Shown: one piece after another, positions 1-5,968 of the stretch | Numbering within the stretch: the first letter of the stretch is position 1 | How the letters are laid out: each line of letters starts with the position of its first letter | Assembly: GCA_030667205.1 (NCBI GenBank) | Contig: DAOUWH010000074.1 | Span: 1-7,112 of the forward strand | Length of the DNA stretch: 7,112 nucleotides | Direction of reading: 5' to 3' | From: Nitrospirota bacterium | Lineage (GTDB): Bacteria; Nitrospirota; Thermodesulfovibrionia; Thermodesulfovibrionales; JdFR-86 | The notes under the pieces: model-generated | What the model was told of the DNA's origin: nothing | Database searches by the model: none | The model's input: the letters and a program-made list of their open reading frames with translations, nothing else | Program-made: the position numbers and the translations under genes

Positions 1-479
1 ACGGCGCCGGGCAGCCTGTCCATATTCTTTATGCCGCTGAGATTCTTCTCGAGCTTCAGCCTTTCCTTCTCGAGGGCGGACACCTCTTTCTTGGTAAGGA
101 CGCTGTAGGTGCCGTCTTCCTTCATCGCCTCGATCTTCTTGAGCCTCGTGATGCTCTTTTTAATGGTTGCGTAGTTGGTGAGCATGCCGCCGAGCCACCG
201 CTGGTTCACATAGAACGCCCCGGCCCTCGTGGTCTCGGCCACGATGGAGTCCTGGGCCTGCTTCTTGGTGCCCACGAACAGGATGGGCTCTCCGGCAAGG
301 GCCCTTTGCTTGATAAACGCATACGCTTCGTCGAGGCCTTTCATCGTCTTCTGAAGGTCGATGATGTGGATGTCGTTGCGCGCGCCGAAGATGAACTTTT
401 TCATCTTGGGGTTCCAGCGCTTGACCTGGTGGCCGAAGTGCACTCCGGCCTCAAGAAGCTCTTTCATTGTTACTACCAT
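1..479 (-). CDS. rpsB: 30S ribosomal protein S2, N-terminal part (runs off left edge)
   Basis: S2 is a structural protein of the small ribosomal subunit that joins late in assembly and contacts S1. The minus-strand reading begins MVVTMKELLEAGVHFGHQ, followed by the segment RWNPKMKKFIFGARN and later FVGTKKQAQ and NQRWLGGMLTN, all hallmark S2 blocks. The frame stays open for 159 codons to the window edge. S2 proteins are usually about 240-260 residues, so roughly a third is missing. The chosen ATG (477-479) has AAGGAGG at 486-492 with 6 nt spacing. A second in-frame ATG lies four codons in and lacks such a site. In most bacteria tsf (EF-Ts) follows rpsB, which would place it off the left edge. 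The gene is divergent from the DUF255 gene and has its own promoter and leader. Identification is very secure. Confidence 0.97.
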   Translation of the reverse strand, partial: MVVTMKELLEAGVHFGHQVKRWNPKMKKFIFGARNDIHIIDLQKTMKGLDEAYAFIKQRALAGEPILFVGTKKQAQDSIVAETTRAGAFYVNQRWLGGMLTNYATIKKSITRLKKIEAMKEDGTYSVLTKKEVSALEKERLKLEKNLSGIKNMDRLPGA

Positions 480-573
480 GTGTTTCCTCCTTCTGGTTTT
501 TAAACCTCCGCCCGCCCCCCTTACACTCCGGATGGAGACCAGCAGGGGGGAGATCTCCGGGCGTGTGTTTTGG
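480..573 (-). promoter_or_regulatory. rpsB 5' leader RNA with alternative hairpins (possible S2 autoregulatory site)
   Basis: About 94 nt separate the predicted transcription start (near 573) from the rpsB ATG. On the minus strand the leader contains GGAGA (554-558), TCTCC (549-553), a second TCTCC (534-538) and GGAG (526-529). The TCTCC at 534-538 could pair upstream with GGAGA at 554-558. Alternatively its CTCC part (534-537) could pair downstream with GGAG at 526-529, closing a 4-nt loop. The two pairings exclude each other. Further down is a G-rich stretch (505-524) with a GGAGG that has no start codon after it, then the true Shine-Dalgarno at 486-492. In E. coli S2 represses its own operon through the leader. 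That this leader does the same is inference, since no match to a known S2 leader family was tested. Confidence 0.4.
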
Positions 574-579
574 CTTGAA

Positions 580-608
580 ATTTTATCAGAATCAGGCCTT
601 TATTGCAA
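580..608 (-). promoter_or_regulatory. rpsB promoter (-35 TTGCAA, -10 TAAAAT)
   Basis: On the minus strand TTGCAA (603-608) and TAAAAT (580-585) are separated by exactly 17 nt, close to the sigma-70-type consensus TTGACA/TATAAT. Transcription would begin near 573 and read leftward into rpsB. This is the best hexamer pair in the divergent region and fits the strong expression expected of a ribosomal protein gene. Confidence 0.65.
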
Positions 609-652
609 GGCTGGGCCTGAGCGGGACATGAGTAGTGCGCCCGCCCATATCC

Positions 653-661
653 TGATATACT
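653..661 (+). promoter_or_regulatory. Extended -10 promoter for the DUF255 gene
   Basis: TGATATACT matches the extended -10 pattern TGnTATAAT at all but one position. No good -35 hexamer lies 16-18 nt upstream, which is typical of extended -10 promoters. The predicted start site is about 667-668. That would leave about 19 nt of leader before the ATG at 687, but essentially none before the ATG at 669. Confidence 0.45.
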
Positions 662-677
662 GCAATTAATGGGACAC

Positions 678-682
678 GGAGG
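678..682 (+). promoter_or_regulatory. Ribosome binding site that decides the DUF255 start
   Basis: GGAGG lies 4 nt before the ATG at 687, slightly close but usable. The earlier in-frame ATG at 669 has only AT-rich sequence before it and no Shine-Dalgarno. The site therefore supports initiation at 687. Confidence 0.6.
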
Positions 683-686
683 CGGC

Positions 687-2774
687 ATGAGAGGCGCTAA
701 CCGGCTGATTGGGGAGAAAAGCCCCTATCTCCTGAAACACGCCCATAACCCCGTGAACTGGCATCCCTGGGGCGACGAGGCTTTTAAACACGCCCAAAAG
801 GAGCAAAAACCCGTATTTCTCTCCATCGGCTATTCCACCTGCCACTGGTGCAACGTAATGGAAGAGGAGTCCTTCGCCGACGCCGAGGTAGCGGCCCTGA
901 TGAACGAGACCTTTGTCTCGGTCAAGGTGGACCGCGAGGAAAGGCCGGACATAGACAGCATCTACATGGCAGTGTCCATGATGCTCACCGGCGGCGGGGG
1001 CTGGCCCCTTACGATAATCATGACGCCGGAGAGAAAGCCCTTCTATGCCGGGACATATTTCCCTAAGGACAGCCGTTTTGGCCGCATCGGGATGATGGAG
1101 CTGATACCCCGCTTGAAGAAGGCCTGGGAGGGGCAGAAGGACGACGTTCTGGCCTCGGCGGGCCGTATCACAGAGGCCCTCAGGGAACAGGCCGGGCAAT
1201 CCCCTGGCGGGGAACTGGACAGCCCGATGCTTGCGGCGGCCTATGAGGGGCTTGCCGAGAACTTTGATGAGGAGCACGGTGGTTTCGGCACCGCCCCGAA
1301 GTTCCCTGCGCCCCACAACCTGAGCTTCCTTCTGAGACACTGGAGGCGAACGGGCGAGGAAAAAGCCTTAAATATGGTAAAGCGCACCCTCCGGGCCATG
1401 AGGCGTGGCGGGGTCTTCGACCACCTGGGCTTCGGGTTTCACCGCTACTCGACCGACCCGGAGTGGATAGTGCCGCATTTTGAGAAGATGCTCTACGACC
1501 AGGCAATGCTCGGCATCGCCTACTGCGAGGCTTATCAGGCCACTCAGAAAGAGGAGTTCGCCGAAACGGCACAGCTGATATTTACCTATGTCCTCAGAGA
1601 CCTGACCGACCCGGGAGGGCAGTTCTATTGTGCAGAAAGCGCCGACAGCGATGGCGAGGAAGGGAAGTTCTACGTCTGGGAGGAGGATGAGATACGCCGA
1701 GCGCTCGACAGACAGAAGGCCGACCTTGTAGCGGCCTTCTTTGACGTACGGGCCGAGGGGAACTTCAAAGAACCTTTAACCGGTGAGCCTGCTGGAACGA
1801 ACATCCTGCACATGAAAAGGCCTCCGGCCGAGGTCGCGGCGGAGCTTAAGATGCCTGAGAAGGAATTTCTTAAAAACATCGAGGAGGCCCGCGGCAGGCT
1901 CTTTGACGTGCGAAACCGGGGGGTGCGCCCGGACATGGACGACAAGGTCCTCACCGACTGGAACGGCCTCATGATCGCGGCCCTGGCAAAAGGGGCGCAG
2001 GCCCTCGATGAGCCCGGCTATGCGGACGCGGCCGTGGCAGCCGCCGATTTCATACTGAAGAGGATGAGGAAAGCGGACGGAAGGCTCCTTCACCGCTGGC
2101 GGCTGGGGGACGCCGCGGTGGAGGCCACAGCCGACGACTACGCATTTTTCATATGGGGGCTCCTGGAACTCTACGAGGCTGTCTTCGACACCCGCTACCT
2201 GAGGGCCGCGCTGGAGCTTAACAGGGTCTTTATCGAGGACTTCTGGGACGCCGAGGGCGGTGGTTTTTTCCTTACGAGCACACACGGGGAGCAGATGCTC
2301 GTGAGGCAAAAGAACATCTACGACAGCGCCATACCCTCCGCAAACTCGGTGGCCATGCTCAACCTCCTGAGGCTGGGCGGCATGACCGCCGATGCCGGAT
2401 TGCTTGAGATGGCCGGGAGGTTGGGGCGAGCGTTCTCTGGCACTGTCGGGCAATCGCCGACGGCATACACACAGTTTCTTAGTGCCGTGGACTTCGCGCT
2501 TGGCCCCCCGGCCGAGGTGGTCATCGCCGGAGACCCCAAGGCCCCGGACACGGAGTCGATGCTTGAGGCCCTCAGAGGGAGGTTCTTCCCCAACAAGGTC
2601 CTCATCTTCCGGGCTGCAACGGAGGTAAATCCCGATATAGACGAAATAACGGGATTTACGAAAGAGTTGCGGGGAATCGAGGGAAAGGCCACGGCCTACG
2701 TCTGCCGGGGGCAGAAGTGCGAGCTTCCCACCACCGACCCCGAGGAAATGCTCCGCCTCCTTGAGGCCCGCTGA
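687..2774 (+). CDS. DUF255 thioredoxin-fold protein (YyaL / SPATA20 family)
   Basis: 695 residues from the ATG at 687; the in-frame ATG at 669 would add six residues (MGHGGG) but lacks a ribosome binding site. Family members usually begin just before the block seen here as ANRLIGEKSPYLLKHAHNP. The N-terminal domain is thioredoxin-like (DsbH type) with a CHWC motif at residues 52-55. The rest resembles an (alpha/alpha)6 glycosidase-like barrel. It carries the family signatures GGFGTAPKFPAP (198-209), FHRYSTDPEW through PHFEKMLYD (about 251-271) and DDKVLTDWNG (418-427). A C-terminal pair, CRGQKC (673-678), is also present. The length is normal for the family and there is no signal peptide, so it is probably cytoplasmic. 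The biochemical function is not established; a redox role for CHWC and sugar binding by the barrel are only suggested by fold. It stands as a single transcription unit, divergent from rpsB and convergent with the glycosyltransferase operon. Confidence 0.93.
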   Translation: MRGANRLIGEKSPYLLKHAHNPVNWHPWGDEAFKHAQKEQKPVFLSIGYSTCHWCNVMEEESFADAEVAALMNETFVSVKVDREERPDIDSIYMAVSMMLTGGGGWPLTIIMTPERKPFYAGTYFPKDSRFGRIGMMELIPRLKKAWEGQKDDVLASAGRITEALREQAGQSPGGELDSPMLAAAYEGLAENFDEEHGGFGTAPKFPAPHNLSFLLRHWRRTGEEKALNMVKRTLRAMRRGGVFDHLGFGFHRYSTDPEWIVPHFEKMLYDQAMLGIAYCEAYQATQKEEFAETAQLIFTYVLRDLTDPGGQFYCAESADSDGEEGKFYVWEEDEIRRALDRQKADLVAAFFDVRAEGNFKEPLTGEPAGTNILHMKRPPAEVAAELKMPEKEFLKNIEEARGRLFDVRNRGVRPDMDDKVLTDWNGLMIAALAKGAQALDEPGYADAAVAAADFILKRMRKADGRLLHRWRLGDAAVEATADDYAFFIWGLLELYEAVFDTRYLRAALELNRVFIEDFWDAEGGGFFLTSTHGEQMLVRQKNIYDSAIPSANSVAMLNLLRLGGMTADAGLLEMAGRLGRAFSGTVGQSPTAYTQFLSAVDFALGPPAEVVIAGDPKAPDTESMLEALRGRFFPNKVLIFRAATEVNPDIDEITGFTKELRGIEGKATAYVCRGQKCELPTTDPEEMLRLLEAR

Positions 2775-2834
2775 GAACCAGAACCTTTTTGTCGGTGTCC
2801 ATGGGACAGCGGCACCGTTGCCATCTGAAAAGCT
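2775..2834. other. Convergent intergenic spacer with an imperfect hairpin
   Basis: This 60-nt gap separates two gene ends that face each other. Nested inverted repeats lie at 2793-2817: CGGT/ACCG outside and GTCC/GGAC around a 3-nt centre, with a 6-nt bulge on one side. There is a T5 run at 2786-2790 upstream of the hairpin on the plus strand. Neither strand has a T tract directly after the stem, so it is not a classical intrinsic terminator, although it could hinder transcription from both sides. Confidence 0.3.
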
Positions 2835-3434
2835 TTAAGTAGTATCTTTATGCCGGAGTTCTTTAATATCCTCGGCAGTGTCTATGTCCGAGAGTTCCTC
2901 GGTGCAGGCGACGCTTTTGCCCGAAGCCTCCGCCTTCTGGATGCTCTGCCTCAGGGCATTCCCACTTGACCATTCGATGTCCTTAAAAATTTCCTCTTCC
3001 GGTGCTTTAAGGCCCACAAGGTAGTAGCCACCGTCGCGGGCGGGGCCAAAGACTACGTCGTGCTCCGAAAGCAGCTCAAACGCCTGTAAAACTGTCCGGG
3101 CCGAGAGACCGGGTATGTCCACCCCGACGAGCACGGCCTTCTGGTAGCCGTCTTCCAGCACCCTGTCCAGCGCGAGGTGCATCCTCCTGCCGATGTCTCC
3201 ACCCGACTGGGGGAACATCCCAAGGCCGAACTCCCTGAAATATTCGCCTCCCTCGGGCGGTGTGTATGAGATGAGGGTATCCACATTCTCGATGTCGTTG
3301 AGCTTGCCGATGGTAGCTTCAAGGAGCGCGGTATAGAGCCCGAGCCTTTCGGCATCGGTCAGATGTCCTGCGAGGCGTGTCTTTACGTCCCCGCCCTTGG
3401 GGGACTTGGCGAATATAATCAGGGCATTTTTCAC
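2835..3434 (-). CDS. TIGR04282 family glycosyltransferase (DUF2064)
   Basis: A 199-residue GT-A fold protein of the family called rSAM/selenodomain-associated transferase 1. Visible motifs are the N-terminal strand and loop LIIFAKSPKGGDVKTRL (residues 5-21), QSGGDIGRRM (76-85), the DxD-like VGVDIPGLS (103-111), FGPARDGGYYLVGL (129-142) and DIDTAEDI (183-190). These are the expected nucleotide-sugar-binding blocks in the expected order, and the length is normal. The start chosen is GTG at 3432-3434. It overlaps the TGA of the upstream transferase as GTGA, the usual arrangement for translational coupling. An upstream extension of this frame to 3548 is open but only shadows the neighbouring gene. 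No strong Shine-Dalgarno precedes the GTG, consistent with coupling. Donor and acceptor are unknown. Confidence 0.9.
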   Translation of the reverse strand: MKNALIIFAKSPKGGDVKTRLAGHLTDAERLGLYTALLEATIGKLNDIENVDTLISYTPPEGGEYFREFGLGMFPQSGGDIGRRMHLALDRVLEDGYQKAVLVGVDIPGLSARTVLQAFELLSEHDVVFGPARDGGYYLVGLKAPEEEIFKDIEWSSGNALRQSIQKAEASGKSVACTEELSDIDTAEDIKELRHKDTT

Positions 3435-4114
3435 CTTATGTCTTCGTAGTGCTTCACCAGCCTCTTGGGAGAGGCCTTGAATATCGTGTAGGAGACGGCG
3501 ATGGCCCAGTCCCTCAGCGTGGTGTACACGGGACCCTCGGCAAGCCATCTTCTGGGAAGCGTCATTACCGGGGGTGACTTGACGAACTTAATTTTTCCGG
3601 CTCGCTTGAGCCTCTGTGAGATCTCGATGTCCTCCATAAGGGGGATATTTTTAAACCCGCCGATACTGTTGAAGGTTTTTTTCCTGAGAAAAAGACACTG
3701 GTCGCCGTAGATGAGGCGTGTTACGGCGGAACGCAGGTTCGCGAAATGTTCGATGACCCTGAACGTGAAAGACGGGTGTTCGATGCCTATATAAAAACCT
3801 CCCGCCGAGACCTCGTTAACCCGCAGCGTTTCCCCAATAATTTTAAAACCCTCTGGAGGGAGTACGCAGTCGGCATGCAGGAATAGCAGGACGTCGCCGC
3901 TTGCGGCCTCTGCTCCGGCGTTCATCTGTGCGCCGCGTCCCCTTTTGGCTGTGATTACCTTATCCGTGAACTCCCGGGCGATCGAGGCGGTCGCGTCGGT
4001 GCTTTCGCCGTCGACCACGATGAGTTCTTCTTTGTCCGACAGCCTGAGGGCGGAGAGGCAGCGTTTTAAGTCTTTTTCCTCGTTAAGCGTGGGGACTATT
4101 ACGGATATCCTGAT
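3431..4114 (-). CDS. TIGR04283 family glycosyltransferase, apparent ATC start
   Basis: A 227-residue family 2 (GT-A) glycosyltransferase of the family called rSAM/selenodomain-associated transferase 2. Landmarks are ISVIVPTLNEE (3-13), VVDGESTDAT (33-42), RGRGAQMNAG (58-67), the metal-binding HAD (80-82), GDQCLFLRK (137-145) and PLMEDIEISQRL (158-169). The frame is bounded upstream by TAA at 4127-4129. Between that stop and the conserved first strand there is no ATG, GTG or TTG. The codon exactly where homologues have Met (before RISVIVPTLN) is ATC at 4112-4114, 7 nt after a GGAGG core. The first standard start is GTG at 4016-4018, but using it would delete the first 32 residues, including the nucleotide-binding strand. 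The gene therefore either initiates at ATC or carries an ATG-to-ATC change or sequencing error. It heads a two-gene operon with the TIGR04282 gene. Its substrate is unknown. Confidence 0.88.
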   Translation of the reverse strand: MRISVIVPTLNEEKDLKRCLSALRLSDKEELIVVDGESTDATASIAREFTDKVITAKRGRGAQMNAGAEAASGDVLLFLHADCVLPPEGFKIIGETLRVNEVSAGGFYIGIEHPSFTFRVIEHFANLRSAVTRLIYGDQCLFLRKKTFNSIGGFKNIPLMEDIEISQRLKRAGKIKFVKSPPVMTLPRRWLAEGPVYTTLRDWAIAVSYTIFKASPKRLVKHYEDIR

Positions 4115-4120
4115 GCCGGC

Positions 4121-4128
4121 ACCTCCTT
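4121..4128 (-). promoter_or_regulatory. Ribosome binding site upstream of the ATC start
   Basis: The minus strand reads AAGGAGGT here, a perfect anti-Shine-Dalgarno complement. Its GGAGG core ends 7 nt before the ATC at 4112-4114. The only ATG, GTG or TTG nearby, the GTG that overlaps the site itself, is in another frame and reaches a stop within seven codons. The site thus marks the true gene start despite the missing standard initiator. Confidence 0.7.
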
Positions 4129-4148
4129 ATTGTTCAAAGGATACCACA

Positions 4149-4179
4149 AATATAGAGGCCATACCCCATTGGTTGCCAA
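4149..4179 (-). promoter_or_regulatory. Promoter of the glycosyltransferase operon
   Basis: On the minus strand TTGGCA (4174-4179) and TATATT (4149-4154) are separated by 19 nt, a little long. Transcription would start near 4142, giving a short leader of about 28 nt that includes the strong Shine-Dalgarno. The -35 element overlaps that of the divergent glk promoter almost completely. Confidence 0.4.
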
Positions 4180-4200
4180 AAACTCCCAAGTTGATATAAT
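4173..4200 (+). promoter_or_regulatory. glk promoter (-35 TTGCCA, extended -10 TGATATAAT)
   Basis: TTGCCA (4173-4178) lies 16 nt before a perfect TATAAT (4195-4200). The TG at 4192-4193 also makes it a perfect extended -10 element. This is the strongest promoter on the plus strand of the window. The expected start is near 4207, leaving a leader of about 66 nt before the glk ATG. No terminator is visible between glk and the two genes after it, so this promoter may serve all three. Confidence 0.65.
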
Positions 4201-4272
4201 TGTCATAGTTATGGAAAGGGCGGAGGGCGCGATTTTCCAAATTTTTAATTCCAGGTCCTGCTAATATGCTAT

Positions 4273-5235
4273 ATGGCTGACATACTCGCCGCGGACATAG
4301 GGGGCACAAACAGCCGCTTTGCCCATTTCGGCCTCGCCGAGGGCGGAAGGCTTGCGCTTAAGGGCACCTGCTGGCTGAGGACGAAGGATTTTCAGTCTTT
4401 TAAAGATTTGATCGGCGGCCTGAGCAACGCCGGGTTCAGCCTCAAGCCGGAGGAGGCCGACGTGGCCGCGGTTGCTGTGGCGGGGCCGATTGAAAGGGGG
4501 GGCGTCTATTCGGCGCCGCCATTTATCGACTGGGACATCGACATCTCCAACGCCGGAGGGCTTGGCCTCAGGCGCGTCCTTTTGATCAACGACTTCGTGG
4601 CCCAGGCATGGGCAGCGGTCTCCCCTGTGGGAGAGTCCGCGAGGAAAATACTTAAAGGCACTTCTTATCCGGACGGCACGGTGGCCGTCATAGGGGCTGG
4701 CACCGGACTTGGAAAGGCCGCCCTTGTGCCCGACGGCGAGGGGGGCTACATCGCCACGCCATCGGAGGGGGGACATGCGAGCTTTTCGTTTGTCTCGAAG
4801 GATGAGTTTGAGTTCGAGGAGTTTTTAAAAAGCGAGACCGGGGATGAATATATCACGGGCAATACGGTGGTCTCCGGGGGCGGCCTGAGCCACATCCACA
4901 AGTTCCTGACGGGGAAGGAACTGAAGCCCTCGGAGGTGTCTGAACGCCTCACCGGGGAGTCCGAGACACTCAAATGGGCCGCCAGGCTCTACGGCAGGGC
5001 GGCCAGAAACTATGCCCTTGAGGTCTACGCCACCGGCGGGCTTTATATCGCAGGGGGGGTGGCCGCAAGGACACCGGCAATCGTCGAGCATGAGGCTTTT
5101 GAAAAAGAGTTCCGTAGCTCTCCGAAGATGGCCGGGGTGCTTGCGAAGATCCCCGTGTTCCTTATTACGGAGCAGGAAAGCGGGCTCTGGGGCGCGGCGT
5201 ACTGCGGCCTTAAGAGGCTCGAAAAACTTATCTGA
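4273..5235 (+). CDS. glk: Glucokinase (hexokinase-fold, E. coli Glk type)
   Basis: Phosphorylates glucose with ATP to glucose-6-phosphate in the cytoplasm, the entry step to glycolysis and related pathways. The 320 residues match the usual length of the Glk family (PF02685) rather than the ROK kinases. Motifs in order are phosphate-1 loop DIGGTN (8-13), AVAGPIERGG (68-77), INDFVAQAW (105-113) containing the catalytic Asp107, phosphate-2 GAGTGLGKA (141-149), EGGH (165-168) for sugar binding, and adenosine-side GGLYIAGGVA (255-264). A C-terminal LITEQESGLWGAAY block is also present. No key residue is missing. The ATG is the only standard initiator possible, because the frame is closed by TAA at 4246-4248. 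It has no convincing Shine-Dalgarno; the nearest is AGGT at 4253-4256, about 16 nt away. The next gene follows 13 nt after the stop. Confidence 0.95.
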   Translation: MADILAADIGGTNSRFAHFGLAEGGRLALKGTCWLRTKDFQSFKDLIGGLSNAGFSLKPEEADVAAVAVAGPIERGGVYSAPPFIDWDIDISNAGGLGLRRVLLINDFVAQAWAAVSPVGESARKILKGTSYPDGTVAVIGAGTGLGKAALVPDGEGGYIATPSEGGHASFSFVSKDEFEFEEFLKSETGDEYITGNTVVSGGGLSHIHKFLTGKELKPSEVSERLTGESETLKWAARLYGRAARNYALEVYATGGLYIAGGVAARTPAIVEHEAFEKEFRSSPKMAGVLAKIPVFLITEQESGLWGAAYCGLKRLEKLI

Positions 5236-5248
5236 ATAGAGGAATCAA

Positions 5249-5941
5249 TTGGAAGGGAAGACAGTTAAGAAGCTGGTGGTACTCGGCATTGTCGCCGCCC
5301 TTGTAGCGGTCTTTCTGGTCTTTGACCTCGGCCAGTATCTTACGCTCTCTTACATCAAGGAATCCCAGGCGAAGTTCGAGGCACTTTATGCAGGGAACCG
5401 CGTGGGGGTAATCGCCGCCTACATGGCTATCTACATACTCGTCACCTCGCTTTCGCTGCCGGGGGCAGCGATGATGACGCTGGCAGGGGGCGCTCTTTTC
5501 GGCCTTCTGGTAGGGACGGTGGTGGTCTCCTTCGCAAGCACCATCGGGGCAACGCTGGCCTGCATCGTATCGCGGTTCGTCCTGAGGGACTGGGTGCAGG
5601 GCCACTTCGGCGAGAGGCTCAAGGTGGTGAACGAGGGCATAGAGAAAGAGGGGGCCTTCTATCTTTTCACGATGAGGCTCATCCCTGCCATCCCGTTCTG
5701 GCTCATAAACCTCGCCATGGGCCTTACGAAGATGCGTATTGTCACGTTTTACTGGGTCTCGCAGGTGGGGATGCTCGCCGGCACCATCGTATACGTAAAC
5801 GCAGGGAAGGAACTGGGCAGGATAGAGACCCTCTCGGGGATACTTTCGCCCAGGCTTATAGGTTCCTTTGTGCTGCTGGGGCTGTTCCCGATTACGGCTA
5901 AGAAACTGGTCGGACTCTACAGGGCAAGGCGAGGCAAATAA
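5249..5941 (+). CDS. TVP38/TMEM64 (VTT domain) inner membrane protein
   Basis: A 230-residue polytopic membrane protein of the SNARE-associated/VTT family (PF09335), related to YdjX/YdjZ and more distantly to DedA. Hydrophobic segments lie near residues 9-26, 53-70, 76-106, 164-184 and 203-216, with a re-entrant-like region around 136-158. Family motifs are LSLPGAAMMTLAGGALFG (68-85), GATLACIVSRF (100-110) and RLIPAIPFWLINLAMGLT (143-160), whose Arg and paired prolines are typical. The tail is basic (RARRGK). The start is TTG at 5249, with GAGGA at 5239-5243 spaced 5 nt; no ATG or GTG fits better. DedA-superfamily relatives include lipid scramblases and proteins affecting membrane homeostasis, but the TVP38 branch has no firm substrate. 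The flavoprotein gene follows after 27 nt, an association seen in many bacteria, including as fused proteins. Confidence 0.9.
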   Translation: MEGKTVKKLVVLGIVAALVAVFLVFDLGQYLTLSYIKESQAKFEALYAGNRVGVIAAYMAIYILVTSLSLPGAAMMTLAGGALFGLLVGTVVVSFASTIGATLACIVSRFVLRDWVQGHFGERLKVVNEGIEKEGAFYLFTMRLIPAIPFWLINLAMGLTKMRIVTFYWVSQVGMLAGTIVYVNAGKELGRIETLSGILSPRLIGSFVLLGLFPITAKKLVGLYRARRGK

Positions 5942-5968
5942 GTCAAAGCTTAGGCTGAGGAGGGGAGC

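Noticed and set aside
505..524. G-quadruplex in the rpsB leader
   Set aside because: The minus strand has a G6 and a G3 run, but the remaining runs are only GG, so a stable quadruplex is not well supported.
306..669. Plus-strand open frames opposite rpsB (65 and 102 codons)
   Set aside because: They are antisense to the clearly conserved rpsB frame or extend into its leader, with no recognisable domain and no ribosome binding site.
669..686. Upstream ATG of the DUF255 gene (adds MGHGGG)
   Set aside because: It has no Shine-Dalgarno, lies at the predicted transcription start, and adds a non-conserved glycine-rich tip. The ATG at 687 has GGAGG.
666..1340. 224-codon minus-strand open frame inside the DUF255 gene
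   Set aside because: It lies wholly opposite a conserved coding frame, its protein has no recognisable motif, and long antisense frames are expected at this GC content.
1776..2453. 225-codon minus-strand open frame inside the DUF255 gene
   Set aside because: A shadow of the conserved plus-strand frame; Gly/Pro/His-rich without domain features.
2793..2817. Intrinsic terminator
   Set aside because: The stem is bulged and no T tract follows it on either strand.
3435..3548. N-terminal extension of the TIGR04282 frame upstream of the GTG
   Set aside because: The extra 38 residues overlap the conserved C-terminus of the upstream transferase and resemble no family N-terminus. The GTGA overlap gives the standard start.
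4261..4776. 171-codon minus-strand open frame opposite glk
   Set aside because: Antisense to a fully conserved glucokinase frame and without any recognisable motif.
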